Assembly: GCA_947311845.1 (NCBI GenBank)
Contig: CAMZMU010000059.1
Coordinates: forward strand, 36,858,736 to 36,922,735
Direction: 5' to 3'
From: Poa pratensis
Taxonomy: Eukaryota > Streptophyta > Magnoliopsida > Poales > Poaceae
DNA length: 64,000 nucleotides
Below, in pieces: positions 35,784 through 47,246 of this stretch. The notes under the pieces were generated by a model, which was not told where the DNA came from, ran no database searches, and saw only the letters and a list, made by a program, of their open reading frames with translations. The position numbers were made by a program, and so were the translations under genes. Position 1 is the first letter of the stretch. Every line of letters starts with the position of its first letter.

Positions 35784-35822
35784 GCTTTTGCAGCACTGAA
35801 CATGGTTCCGGTCAAGATATTG
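35784..35822 (+). repeat. 39-bp dispersed repeat, copy 1
   Basis: The 39-base string from GCTTTTGCAGCACTGAACAT to CAAGATATTG occurs again at 62191-62229, in the same orientation, 55 bp past the atp6 stop. It may be a recombination footprint. Confidence 0.85.
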
Positions 35823-38800
35823 TGTTTGGAGAGGAGTAGGCGATCTCACTGCGTAATGCGTTAGTGCCCGTCTGGTCGAAGTAAGAAATAGCATTAGATA
35901 CTGGTCAAACAGCAGACCCGAGCATAGCATATGGAGGACAAGTGGAAAGTGGATTCCAGGTTCGAGAGGTTCCTCCGTCTGCCTCGGCTCCAAGGCGGCT
36001 ACCAAGCTCGTAAGCAAGCGGTCTGTTAATGATACTTAATGAAAAAGAGATCGGCTCTTGGATGATATATTTGGTTATAATAACACATTCCTTAGGTTAG
36101 AAACCGGTTCAATCGACTACTTACTTAAATGAAATAAGAACCCTCTTTGGGATAAGTTCTCATTGTGATTAGAATGACCAGCACGAAAGCAGTGATCTTC
36201 TAGGTCTGGCTCATAAATTCGCCTTGGCTCCGCGGCAAGTCCTTCTTAAGCATGTGATGGAGCTCAAAAACGGCGTTAGGCCGTGAGGGCAACTGATGAC
36301 CATTCGGTCTAAGGACAGTCACTACCGAAACCCCTTTCTATGTCCTTACGAAGATGGAATACGATCTTAAACTTAGACGAGTTGCTAACCGAAGGCAAAA
36401 ACCAGGGATTTATGGAGTATGTACCTCGATTTCCAACGGGAAATTCATATCTAATAGAGGACTAGATCGATGCTTTAATGCGAGGGCAGGGTATCTACTA
36501 GCTTTCTTGCCTTATCACAAGCTATTGAGAACGGATCTAAGGGCATCCCTACCTACAATCCTTCCTCGGTGCCCCATTCCTATCTTCTTTTCCAGATCCA
36601 TTTTTTACATTGAGCAGGGCCTTTATCTCCCTAGCTAAGGTTGGTACAATCCCTCTATAAGTATTTGTTAGTGGCTTCGCCCTTTGTAAGAGCAGAAGAG
36701 GCCAAAGGATATAGGTTTCGAACCGCACCGTCATAATAAGTATCTTTAGCTTTGATGAGTTGACCATCTTCAGAAGCTGACACTGGACTGCCAAGACCTC
36801 GCTTTCTTTCCGATGAAATGTGGGTCCGAGCCAAGGAGCAAAAGCAAAAGTAGGATCATCAGTTGACTCCTACGCAGTCTTAGTCTTAGGCTTCGGTTGA
36901 ACCGAACAAGCAATTTCTCCTTTTTTGCATCGATCACTCAGGTGCAGCTTATCTCTTTCTCTATCTATTCCAGACGACTGTGTGAAGGCTCTAGCTAACA
37001 TACTAACTAATGCTTCTATCAAGCAGGAGGAGCATCTCTCTCTGTCAATAGATTCCCTTGCGCAAAGGCTTTCGAGTAAAAACTCTATGAAATAGAGAGA
37101 AATCTAGCTTCTTTCCTACGGGGATCTGGATTGGATACTGATGATAGGCCAATTCGGTAGCTTTTGGGACGAGCACCACCTTGTGAAGACAGTATCAATC
37201 GGTTATTTTTGTGATAAGTCGCTATTAGAAAATAAATAGTCATTTCTTGCTCGATTCGAGAGGTGATTTCATTCCACAGTGACAATTCATGTTGAACGCG
37301 TCCTCCGGCATTTACGATTCTTCCTACAGAGGGCACTACTGGCAAAGAATAACCTTTCCACCCGGCGAGATGGACTTGGAGACAGAGGTTTGCACTTGGT
37401 CCTCTTGGTTAGGATGTAGAGGGGATCTATCAACAATCCCGTCGTCTTCTTCCAGCTTTTTCCTCTTAATTTGATGGGCTTACTTAAAAAACTAATCACT
37501 CTTTGAAGTATGAATGGCTCACTCTCCCATTCTTTCCGGCTAGGGCAGCAGCTAGACCCATATCTTTTGATGGCGAGCATCGATCGCGGTGAAAGCTAGA
37601 ACCAACTCTGCGAGGAAAGCGGAAGCAAACAGTTATGATGTGGTTGATAGAGGCCTCGGATAACCTAAGTCGGCGTTACCCGACATAGTCAACGGGGTAC
37701 CTTCATTCTTTAACAATTCCGGACATAGGAACAATGAGCTGTCTCCACGGCTTCTCTTCCAAACCAATATCGCAATGGATCTATCTGGCTTTCAGCTTAT
37801 TCTCTCAATCAATGAATGCGGGTCATCGTGGAGAATCAGGGGAAGTGTAGACTATAAGTAGCCAATTTGCAATTAATTTCCTTGGCAATGACGAGTGATG
37901 GTATCTCGAAGCCATTCATCTTATCTCTGCAGCAGGAGATTCTTCACCGGACAAAAGATAAGGAAAAGACAAAGAAATCCCATGGGTAGTTTTTGGAAAA
38001 ACCAATTCTGACTTCTCTTCTGATCTTCTTGGCTATGCGGAGGAGTCAGTAGAAACTGAACTCTATAACTCTTTTATTTAAGCTGAGTCGACCAATCCAT
38101 GTGGAACCATAGGAAGCCGAAAGAAAGATAGAATGAATAGAATACAGCTCAACATTTGAAGAATGGAATCTGTTCTGTCCCTTAAACCTCCAAGAAATCG
38201 AATAAATCTAACTATAGTGGTTGGTGATTCCTGGTCGAGTAATAGTATCTCGGAAAATGGAGTTTCAACTGTTTGTATGGTCTCGTGGTAGATTACCTTC
38301 TCCAGGCGGGGAAAGGGCGCCGAAATGAATTAGATATCTTTCCACGGCTGTAACTACTAGTCATTCTACCCCTTAGAACACCTAGTAAAACTACTAGTCC
38401 TGGTCGATACACCTACTCGTTTCGTTGCAACTGTCCAATAAGCTAGGGTCGGGCATGTCCAAAGAAGAATGTACCTGGGTCGGTAGCGAGGAAGTAAACT
38501 AGTGCTTTCCAACTGAGCTGGATACATCATAGTCCTGGATACATACATATAGCAGGGGTTGCTCGCCTTGTTGAAACTAGTCCCCTTGCTGGCTCGGAAG
38601 CACCAGACCTATTCGTTTCACTCGAGAAAGTCATTTGCTTCACCGGTTCGATATGCGATATAAAAATCCTTTCCTTCCACGGATGCGACTAAAAAGAGAG
38701 TAGCTTCTCCTGCTCGCCTTGTTGAAACTAGTCATTCTGTTTCTGCTGTGGCTGGTTTATCGGCTGCTCCAACTGTCCAATCTGTCCCAACAGAGTTAGG

Positions 38801-40789
38801 CATTCCTTCTGAGCTAGCTAGGGAGTCAATAGCAAGACCGGGTACAACAAGCCTATTAGAGAATGAAGTAGCTCGAGTTCGGGGTTATCTCTCCTTTACG
38901 AAATAGAGGTTCACTTCGACTTTACTACTTTCCAGCCAACGCACTCTACTCAAATTGAAGGAAATTGTTTGGCCCCTATTCTATTTATTTATTAGGGAGG
39001 GTACTCATAACGTTGAATCACTGTTTTTCTTTCCTAATGTGAATCTCAACCAGGAAAGCAGGCTTCGACATCCGGTTATCGTGGTTCTTTCTCCTCCTTT
39101 TCGATCGCTTGCTTTCCATATTCCACTTTGACTTTATTTAGTATTGGCTTAAGGCTGTTGGTTCAACCGACTATAAGAAGTTCAAGAAGGGGTCCCGGCT
39201 CGGGGGCGGGGGTATCTTACCTCTTTTCCTCTGCGTTCGTGACAAGCTAGTAGGCACTCTTGTGTGGGTTGGCTCATTCCCCCGGAAAACGAATATTAAG
39301 AAGATAGATACCATTCCGTCGATACTAGATTCATTCTTTCCGCGAGGGCCTCTGCTTCTCTCTGTTCGGTGGGAGAGTATGGTAGTTGTCCTTCAGCATC
39401 TCTCTCAGGCTCAATGCCATTGCTCGATATGATGCGAAAGTCAATTCTATCGGCATCGTATAACAATAGCTCTTGTCTAGGGAAATGCTAAAAGTATGAG
39501 GCCATAACATCCGTACCAACACCGACGAACTGACCCGGTTAAAGAACAACCGCGTGCTCAATTATTAGTTCTGCTCTTTAGCCAAAAGGGTAACGGAATA
39601 ATTGCGCTGTCTATAGGTGGAGATGAGCTGACTCAAACGAATGGTCATGCCAATGACAAAAAGGACATTCACACTGAAGCTTATTACTCTATTACTGTTA
39701 GACCCATGTTGTATGCCCTCATTAGGAGCCCGCAAGCCACTCCTACCTCGCGGGTGATGCATTCCCTTCTCCAGGTACTAAAAGTGATAAATAGGCTCGA
39801 TTCTCATAAGAAACATGCCACTGAAACCAAAGGAAGTACATATATCTTCTTAGACGGAAGGGAGGGACTAGGGCAAGATAGCTTTCTCACAGACAGGGCT
39901 GCATCGACCAATCGCTTTTCATTGAGAATAGGAACGAACTGCTTTCGTAGACCTAGCTTTCGTACTGATCTTTTGGATTCGCCGGCCTGCCTAGCCTAGG
40001 TTGTTGTATACTCAACTTGAGTTGGTTTTGTCCCTTCGCTCGGAAGAGGTGGCGTCAATGCCGCTCCCAAAGAATGTTGAGTCCATTTGGATCCCAAGAA
40101 ATGCGTATAGCAAAGTTCAATAGTTGATGCGATGTGCCCGTTTTCTTTCGATAGACCAATGTGATCCGCAATAGTGCCTACCAATAGTGGAGCCGTGGAA
40201 GAACAGAACAGACATTCAAAGCAACCGATCAGAAAATAAGTATGAATTGGGACAAAAAGTATGACTTTTCCCAGGATCAAACTTTTTGAAAAAGATACTA
40301 GACCAATTTACCTGCTTTCCGGAACAGTCAACTATCGCTTGAACTTGCTTTGATGATATTCCTATTTCCGAAACCGGCTCCTTTTTCTTATCAGTTTCTC
40401 CCTCCCTATGTGGAAAACCTTGATCTTTTAGGTTTTGCTTGTGGGTAGAAACTTTTACCTCCGTATGTGCCTCATACTTTTGTCAATTCATGCCAATTTG
40501 GGATTCCTATTGCCCTTATTAAGGAAAAGAAAAGAACAAGCTGGTAACGAGTTCCGGCAAATCCTCTAATTGAGCATTTCTTGAAAGGCAAAACCTGAGA
40601 AGCAAACTAGAACTATTTCCGAACAGCTAAAGCAAACAGTTACCAGATCCGAAAGCTCCAGTCCAAGTTGAGGCAAAAGCTGGATACACAGAAATCACTT
40701 CTGCTTCCCCGAATGGCTGGGCCTTTGTTTCCAGCCCAAATAAGGGCAATATGCCAAGAACATGAAGAAGGACAAGTGCCAGGGAGGAT

Positions 40790-41640
40790 CTCTACAGCGC
40801 ATTCCCATCTGTGGGTGCAGAAGTATGCTTTGAAGAAGCAGAATCTGGAGTCATATTCTTCTTTCGAGATGAAATGGAATTCGGATGATAGGCTTGTTTT
40901 TCTTCCCCTTGAGGATTGTAATATGGAACAGAACTTCTACTACTTCCTTGCGATCTAAACACCTGAACTTGTGCATTATACTGGTTCATCACTGTTTTAT
41001 GGCGAAGCAAGAGTAAACATGACTTTTCTTCTTCATGACATAGAGCCAAGTATATCGACTAGAGCAGTCAATAAATGTGATAAACCATCGGTAGCCATTC
41101 AAGGATGTAGTTTCACATGGCCCCCAAACATCCGAATGGATGGTATAAAATGGCACATTGCTTCTCATACCTGAAGAAATATACGATGACCTTGTGCGCT
41201 TTGCCAGTTCACATGTCTCACATACTAGCCTGTTCTTGTCAGCTGCCGCAGGATACATAAACTCAAGTGTTGAGAAGCCCAAGCTTGAAGTGGAATTTCA
41301 TCCACTGGGCTTCGACATAAGACAGAGGGCATCAACATGATCTTGCTTTAGATAGTAGAAACCATCTCTCATTATCCCCACACCAAGTTTGATTCCTGTT
41401 TTTCATTGTCGAAACAAACACAACTTCGGGAAGCAGCAATTTAGCTGCTGCACTAACAGAGAGTGGATTCACAGGGCACATGCAAGACTGATGAGAAATT
41501 CATAGTAGGGCGCACTGTTCCAGTACCTGATATAGGTTTCGAAGAACCATCGGCTAACGAAACATTTTCTCCTCCACTGATAGGAGTGCAGCAACTTGGA
41601 CCATATGACGAGATGCACCTGAGTCTATCAACCACAAGTC
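40790..41640 (-). mobile_element. Ty1/copia fragment (protease active site, pre-integrase, integrase core)
   Basis: On the minus strand, high to low: the protease active site WLIDSGASRHM (41634-41602), then in other frames VSLADGSSKPISGTGTVRPT and SSVLHVP, the zinc-binding end of pre-integrase CETCELAKRTRSSY, the integrase core beginning FYTIHSDVWGP with GYRWFITFIDCSSRYTWLYV, and QYNAQVQVFRS, which normally precedes the second catalytic Asp block. At least three frame changes and several stops are present. It is a decayed nuclear copia element, of a different lineage from the one at 5 kb (HSDVWGPCETTSLNG versus HSDLWGPS). Sequence up to about 42060 may be the adjoining gag part, but I could not confirm that. 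Confidence 0.88.
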
Positions 41641-44189
41641 ACTTGTCGATGACAACCTCACTTAGTGACATGTGCTCCGCTTCACTGGCAGCATCCTTCA
41701 CTCATTTCCATGGTTCTTATTCAGACTCATGAGAACAGGTAGCTGTAAGCCCTTGCTCACGAGCCACACCCTTCATCACTTTTCTGTTTCTTGCACCATG
41801 GTCATACTCAAGATTTCTCTATCCCCCAGCAAAAAACTTTTACATGTCCTTTTCGTCCACTTCATATCATGTTTGTTTTGTGTGAACTCAAGTGGCATCA
41901 TGCTCTCAGGCATTTCATCAAGCACCTCCTGTGCATAAGCAGGGATAAACAAACCAGCATACACCTCGTAGATGACTGGGGCAGCCAACCAAGATTCACA
42001 CACAATAGCACGAAGAAGAAACCAGAATACCCATAGCATCCAAACCAATAATTTCTCAAGCACCTGAGATTACACGCTGTGGTACTGCTGCTGCAGCGAG
42101 TGCCCTCGATTCACTGCACATGTGGTCTAGTAAGAGATGAGTACAGAGGGATAGATGAAAAGATATGCCCGAAAGAAAGAAACTCATTTCAATAGAAGCA
42201 GAGATGGAATTCTTATGATAGGAAACTAGCTCCATCCCGACTAGTTGACTGTCCCGGTTTCGGCTTGAGGGAAGTGCTTTAAATCGATGCAATGTCATTC
42301 TTCTTTCCGGATCAACGATGAAATGGAATCAAAACAGGAGGGAGGTTGCTTTTTGCTTTCGACTCTCCTCGTCTCGTGGTTACTGGTTTCCTTTTCTCAA
42401 TGAGTCTAAACTCTACTTTTCGTATGTGATGTGCCAGTTGTTTTTATCGATAAACAAGACGCATTCTATCACAAGCCAAGAAAATAAGTCTAGCACCATG
42501 TGAGAATATTTCTAACATAGCTCCATTAATTCCAATGTTGGTTATGGAACCAATTCCTAGAATTATGAAACCCATGTGAGGAAGAGGCTATTCTTTTTTT
42601 TAATCCAAGAGAAGTTGACATTCCCCAGGGAAAATCTATAATGAGCATGAGGTAACAATTCCATGTTGATCCGAATCAATCCGTATGCTCCCATCTTTCA
42701 GAGGATTCCCGCTAAAAGCATACATGTACTGTAATGCGCTTCCCGAACTCCGATTAAGAAATAAATGGAACCACCTAGACTTTGGGAAAGGGGAGTAGCG
42801 GACCTTAGGCCGAGATGTGCAATCCTACGGCACATTCCAGTCATCAAATAAAGGAAATTGCAATCCAAAATCCCATTCTCAACTAGCAGAGGAAAGGAAT
42901 AACGATTTAGGGCATGGTTTGACTAGAACAATAAATACGTTCCCCACGAGGGGCGGGCAAAGCCCACTAGAGACTAAGAAAGCATGCCTGTGGAGAAGAG
43001 GCGTATGCCAAGTCAATTGGTCCGATTGTACAGGCAGATCGATACTTGTTTCCGGTCTGCTTTGGGCAGAGGGCAGAATCTATTGATTGAGGAAAGGATT
43101 GTTATCCTACATACAAAGGAAAGAATCCCGCCAAACCAAGACAAAGTACGGTCTTCCTCACTAGTTGCTGCTGCCCTTACTAGTTTAGTTGCTATTGCCC
43201 CCACGCTAAGGGCGCTATTGGTCCATGCGATGCTTGGTTAAGTTATTCACCCGCTTTCTCGGACTCTTGGTAAGCTCGTATGATTATCCACCTTTAGCTC
43301 GTGGGTTGGCTCTCCGATTTCTATCGCGACCTATCAATATTGGAAAGTAAAGGTAGTGAAAATGCACACCTGCTTTAGTAGCCAGAGTGAAAATGCACAC
43401 CTGCTTTAGTAGCCAGATACAATACAGTTGAGTGCTCAGTTCTTCCACTGCTATACTTGCATCAGAACGGGAAGAATCCCTATTTCTTTTCCATGGTTCC
43501 TTCGAGTTGGTATCTTCCTGAATTCAATTATCTCGGCTGCTTGGAATTCCTATATCAATTACCTAACCCGATAGGGCCAACCTGCTCGGAATCAATGAAT
43601 GAACCTGTTGTTATTGTTTGGTATGCGAAACTGATGCCCCAAAGGTGAGCTCGGAATACGAACTAGGATTCCTGTCTTAAGCAAGTTCTTCGTGTAAGGA
43701 AGATGCGGATTGAATGCATTGATTCTTCGATGGAAATCCAAGACATGCCAAGAGAGATTGTAGATTGCATCCTGATTTCCTCCGCACAGATGCTCTTACA
43801 AGCTTGTTCACTTTCTTTGGGCTAGAAGATGCATGTCTTTCTCAGCTACACCCTTCAAAGAAGTATTGATTCTTCTCCTCCTTGGTCATGTCATGTAGAG
43901 GATGCAAAAGGGAGAGAGATGGCTCATGTGGCAAGTGAAACATCTCTGCGAGAAGACACTCTGAACATTTGTCCTCTTGTAATCCATTGCATGTTGGAGC
44001 AATTCTTAGGGATGTGCACTGTGGCATAGAACTCCTGGATTGCGGAAGCATAAAAATATTGCTTGAATTCAGAGAAGGTCACAACTGTCAAAAAGAGGAA
44101 TCACTGCTTTGAGTTCATCTTGCTTTCCTACATGCTCCCAGTTCACCCACTTCTCACTTCCAAATACCTTCTTGAAGTAGACTGAATGA
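41641..44189. other. Spacer, possibly continuing retrotransposon DNA
   Basis: No gene is recognised. The minus-strand frame at 42063-41776 borders the copia protease in the place where gag would lie, yet shows no zinc knuckle. A perfect 31-bp tandem duplication lies at 43355-43416. Confidence 0.4.
43355..43416 (+). repeat. 31-bp unit, two tandem copies
   Basis: The unit AGTGAAAATGCACACCTGCT to TAGTAGCCAG is present twice without a mismatch (43355-43385 and 43386-43416). Two copies only, without spacers, so it is a simple slippage or template-switch duplication. Confidence 0.9.
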
Positions 44190-44896
44190 TATGTATCAAA
44201 TTGAAGTTGCCTTTAGAATCTGGGATCAGAACAGGACAGCTATCACTTTTCACGATCAAACCAATGGGAAAATGCAATGGATAAAAACCATGGATAAGCC
44301 CTTTATCTTTTCTTTCAAGTACCAACTCGCCAAGAGAGGTTTGAAGAAGAATTATCTCTATGCTCCACACCTCATGAAGCTTATCTTGAACCAATCTCAG
44401 CTTTCTCCATCTGCTAGACCAAGAGCATCCTCCTTATCAACCAAGGAAGGACAAGAGAAAGAGAGCCTCCTCAATGGCTCAAAGTGTAGAGCTGCCTGCT
44501 AAGAGAAGAAAAAGGGCCTGGCCTCTAGTGCTCAAGTTCCTGCTTCTGCTAGTGATCTTCCACAATCCTCTGCTCATGATATAGAAGAAGAAATGTAAGA
44601 AGAAAGCAGCAGTTCTGATGAAGAAAATGCATCTACTGCCTCCTTGCTCAAGGGCTTCCTTCATCAAAAAGCTTTTCCCATGAAGAAGCTTGAAGATCAC
44701 CATCCTCACTCAGATGAAAGAGCTCTCTGATCTGTCCAAGAGCAATGCTCCAAAGCTAGAAAGGTTAGAGCAAGTGCTTAAGAATTGTGCTCTGGAAGTT
44801 GTGGATGACCCTCAACCAGCTCTGAATGTGCCTCCTTCTTCAGCGGAAGCTCCTCAAGATTCTTCATGCTTTTTTGTGCTTGTGGGAGTCGAATAG
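44190..44896 (+). pseudogene. Coding-like relic, nuclear or transposon derived, unrecognised
   Basis: A 103-codon plus-strand frame (44191-44502, YQIEVAFRIWDQNRTAITFH, then FKYQLAKRGLKKNYLYAPHL and PSARPRASSLSTKEGQEKES) is followed after frame changes by KITILTQMKELSDLSKSNAP with KLERLEQVLKNCALEVVDDP and QPALNVPPSSAEAPQDSS. The Lys/Ser/Glu-rich composition and a downstream AT-rich, 3'UTR-like region resemble the C-terminal part of plant retrotransposon gag-like or transposon-associated proteins. I do not recognise the family, and the frame breaks show it is not functional. Confidence 0.3.
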
Positions 44897-45872
44897 CTAG
44901 ATAGATAGTTCTAGTCATGATGCTTGAAGGGTAGGATAGAGGCAGAAAAAAAAGTAGTATGACTTGGTTCTTCTTTTGCTCTTTTTATGGACTGTCTTGT
45001 AAACCTCTTTTGGATGATGCATGTGTGTTTCATTTCTCATATCTAGTATGACTTCTGCTTATTGCTTATCTTATGTCATATACATGCTTCATCCTTGTGC
45101 AAGTGTATCTTTGACTCTATGCTTATTGAAATAGACTTTGCACCACATGATTGCGTGTGAGCTTATCTTTTTTTTTCTTGATTGCTTTCCAAAATATATA
45201 GAAAAGAGGGATGCCGAAACTCAGTCATCTCAGAGTTATTTGACGAGCTTGCAGGGGGTGGGGCTAAATTCTTACCCAATGCCATCCTTTCCTTCACCGA
45301 AGCCCACTAGTTGACGGTTGGGAAAGCAAGGGTGAAGCCTTTGATACAGGTTGAGCTCATCTCCTTCTCTGTCCTATCAGAGAATCTAAACAGTGATTCT
45401 TTCACGCCTAAATAAAAAGATAAGAATCCGGATCCTCCGATAGATAAGAAGGGAATGCAGGTAGCCTAGTAGCAAGGAATGGAATATGCCAAGAAGAAGT
45501 AGCCAGAGAAGAAAATCAATGAAAGATTCAAATCAGAGAAAAGCTTGAGATATGCCAATCGTAAGAACAACTCAAGCTTAAGCGGAACTAGTGCTTCACT
45601 AGATGAGATGGCCGAATGGCTGGGCCTTGGTAAGATAAGTAGGTCGATACCAACTTGATTTGCCCAATCATAAATCCTACCATATGCACCTCTTTGGGCT
45701 TCTATTGAATCGACAAATTGGATTGTACACCGGCAGGCACATCTTATTGATTTTGATACATTCCAACGGATAATGGAAATCGAAGCTATTTGATGTCTGA
45801 CTCAGGCAAAAAGAAAGAAGAGAACGAAAGGAGAACAGAACTTTGTATTTGGTAACTCTCCTGTAGTTATGT
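44897..45872. other. Spacer downstream of nad4L
   Basis: No gene is visible. It contains the 3' UTR of nad4L at its right end and AT-rich sequence resembling a nuclear 3' flank at its left end. Confidence 0.45.
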
Positions 45873-46175
45873 TTAACCTTGAATGCAATTTATAGATTCG
45901 ACAGCAATAGTCCCTCGGACTCGAAAAGTAATAACGAAAATGGCTAATCCAATAGCAGATTCCGCAGCTGCCACTGTTGGAACTAATGAAGCAAATGATT
46001 GACCCATCATATCATCCAAAGAAACGGAAAATACCAAAAAGTTCAAATTGACAGCTAATAACATTGATTCAATTGGCATTGACATAATAAGAATATTTCG
46101 TCTATTAAGGAGGATTCCCCGAATACCTAAAATAGAGATGATCATAGAAAAAGTGAAATATTTTATAGGATCCGT
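45873..46175 (-). CDS. NADH dehydrogenase subunit 4L
   Basis: NAD4L is a three-helix membrane subunit of the proton pathway of complex I. The first in-frame ATG is at 46145, but the family begins ten residues earlier with [20 protein letters not shown]; here those codons read ACG GAT CCT ATA AAA TAT TTC ACT TTT TCT, so the start is an ACG at 46175-46173 that RNA editing turns into AUG, as known for plant nad4L. This gives 100 residues, the usual length. The conserved helix-2 Glu in [12 protein letters not shown] is present. Other editing sites are implied by [16 protein letters not shown] (family GQVFALLVLTVAAAES) and AVESINC (AVEFINC). The gene lies 174 bp downstream of nad6 on the same strand and is probably cotranscribed with it. 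Confidence 0.95.
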   Translation of the reverse strand, partial: TDPIKYFTFSMIISILGIRGILLNRRNILIMSMPIESMLLAVNLNFLVFSVSLDDMMGQSFASLVPTVAAAESAIGLAIFVITFRVRGTIAVESINCIQG

Positions 46176-46349
46176 TTCGGAAACATGGAATGTCAGAGAA
46201 ATTCAAATTATGTGAGGCTTAGAAAAGAAGTCCTGCGTAGAGTCCAGGGAGAGCCTATTTGGATTTTTTCTATAGTTACCCTTTTTCCTACTCAAACTAC
46301 TTCGAGAAACCTACCAATTAGAGAAACAATACAAACCTACCAAAAAAAA

Positions 46350-47246
46350 CTAATTACTAGAATCGCCACCCTTTTTGGGTGGCTTCCACTGCTTCTGCGA
46401 GTGAGCTATTATAATCCGGATATCCTGGGGATCCAAGGTATCGAGCAGACGAAAGTCCCGGGGAAAGGAGTGTACCATGTATAGGATCTCCCGGGGTTCA
46501 AGGTCTGCCAGAAGTCTGTCGATATGATCCCTTAAGCCAGGGAAATCTTTATATTCTGATTCCAAAATAAACCTTTTAAAGATTTCTTTGTAATTGTCAG
46601 GCGAGCCCCCCGCTGCGGAGGAAAAAAGCCTCCTGTTTGGAATCGAAATCCTCCTCCTACTTATTATAGTCCTACTAGAATCCAAGGCATTTCGTCGGAA
46701 TACATCCTGTCTTTTCACCTTTGTAGTCCTATGCATAGTCAGTACTATAGCCCCAATCATAGCTACTAATAAAATCAGACTAGAAACCAAAAACCAGACG
46801 GAATAGTAGGTATAAAGCAAATTGCCCAATGTTTCCAAATTAGTCCAACTTCGTACCTTTCCGGCATAAACCGTATATCTCAGAGAGGTCGTATTTCTGT
46901 GGGTTGGTAGTAATGGAATGGTTTCATTATCTAAAATGAAGAACATTTCCCACCAAAAGATCAGTCCAATAATACCACTCACTGGTAAATAGCGCAATAC
47001 TTCTTCGTGAATCTCCGCTATTTGAATATTGAACATCATAACCACGAATAGGAATGAAACGGCAATAGCTCCTATATGAACTACTGGGGAGATCATAGCG
47101 GAGAAGTCGAGACCTAACAAAATAAGTAAACCAGAAGTGTCGCAAAAGACTAGGATGGGAAACAAAACGGAATGTACCGGATTTTTAGCACGTACAACCA
47201 TCAAACCAGAGACCAAAGCAGGGCTCGACAAAACAGAAAGTATCAT
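46350..47246 (-). CDS. NADH dehydrogenase subunit 6 with long C-terminal extension
   Basis: NAD6 is a membrane subunit of complex I. The start is the ATG at 47246 giving MILSVLSS, which fits the family; an in-frame ATG 54 nt upstream adds residues (RLLAPAFKFHFKGG) that the family lacks. Residues 1-194 match plant NAD6, with editing sites visible as SSPALV, HSVLFPIL, LDFSAMISPVVHIGAIAVSF and TYYSVWF. Eudicot NAD6 ends about ten residues later, at around 205, whereas this frame continues to residue 298 with a charged, helical region (SPDNYKEIFKRFILESEYKD, FPGLRDHIDRLLADLEPREI, then HSQKQWKPPKKGGDSSN). No stop or frame break separates the two parts, so translation should include it unless the protein is trimmed. 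It lies upstream of nad4L and downstream of nad1 exon 4 and trnS. Confidence 0.94.
   Translation of the reverse strand: MILSVLSSPALVSGLMVVRAKNPVHSVLFPILVFCDTSGLLILLGLDFSAMISPVVHIGAIAVSFLFVVMMFNIQIAEIHEEVLRYLPVSGIIGLIFWWEMFFILDNETIPLLPTHRNTTSLRYTVYAGKVRSWTNLETLGNLLYTYYSVWFLVSSLILLVAMIGAIVLTMHRTTKVKRQDVFRRNALDSSRTIISRRRISIPNRRLFSSAAGGSPDNYKEIFKRFILESEYKDFPGLRDHIDRLLADLEPREILYMVHSFPRDFRLLDTLDPQDIRIIIAHSQKQWKPPKKGGDSSN

Larger units (their letters stand above)
31761..40789. other. Long gene-poor spacer
   Basis: Nine kilobases with no known mitochondrial gene. Open frames reach only about 97 codons and none carries a recognised domain. Points of note are a 13-base poly(A) tract at 34279, a 39-bp sequence at 35784 repeated just after atp6, and a duplicated CTCGCCTTGTTGAAACTAGTC at about 38564 and 38714. 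The rest shows nothing I can name. Confidence 0.5.

Noticed and set aside
43355..43416. CRISPR-like repeat
   Set aside because: Two adjacent copies without spacers in a plant organelle genome; a plain tandem duplication.
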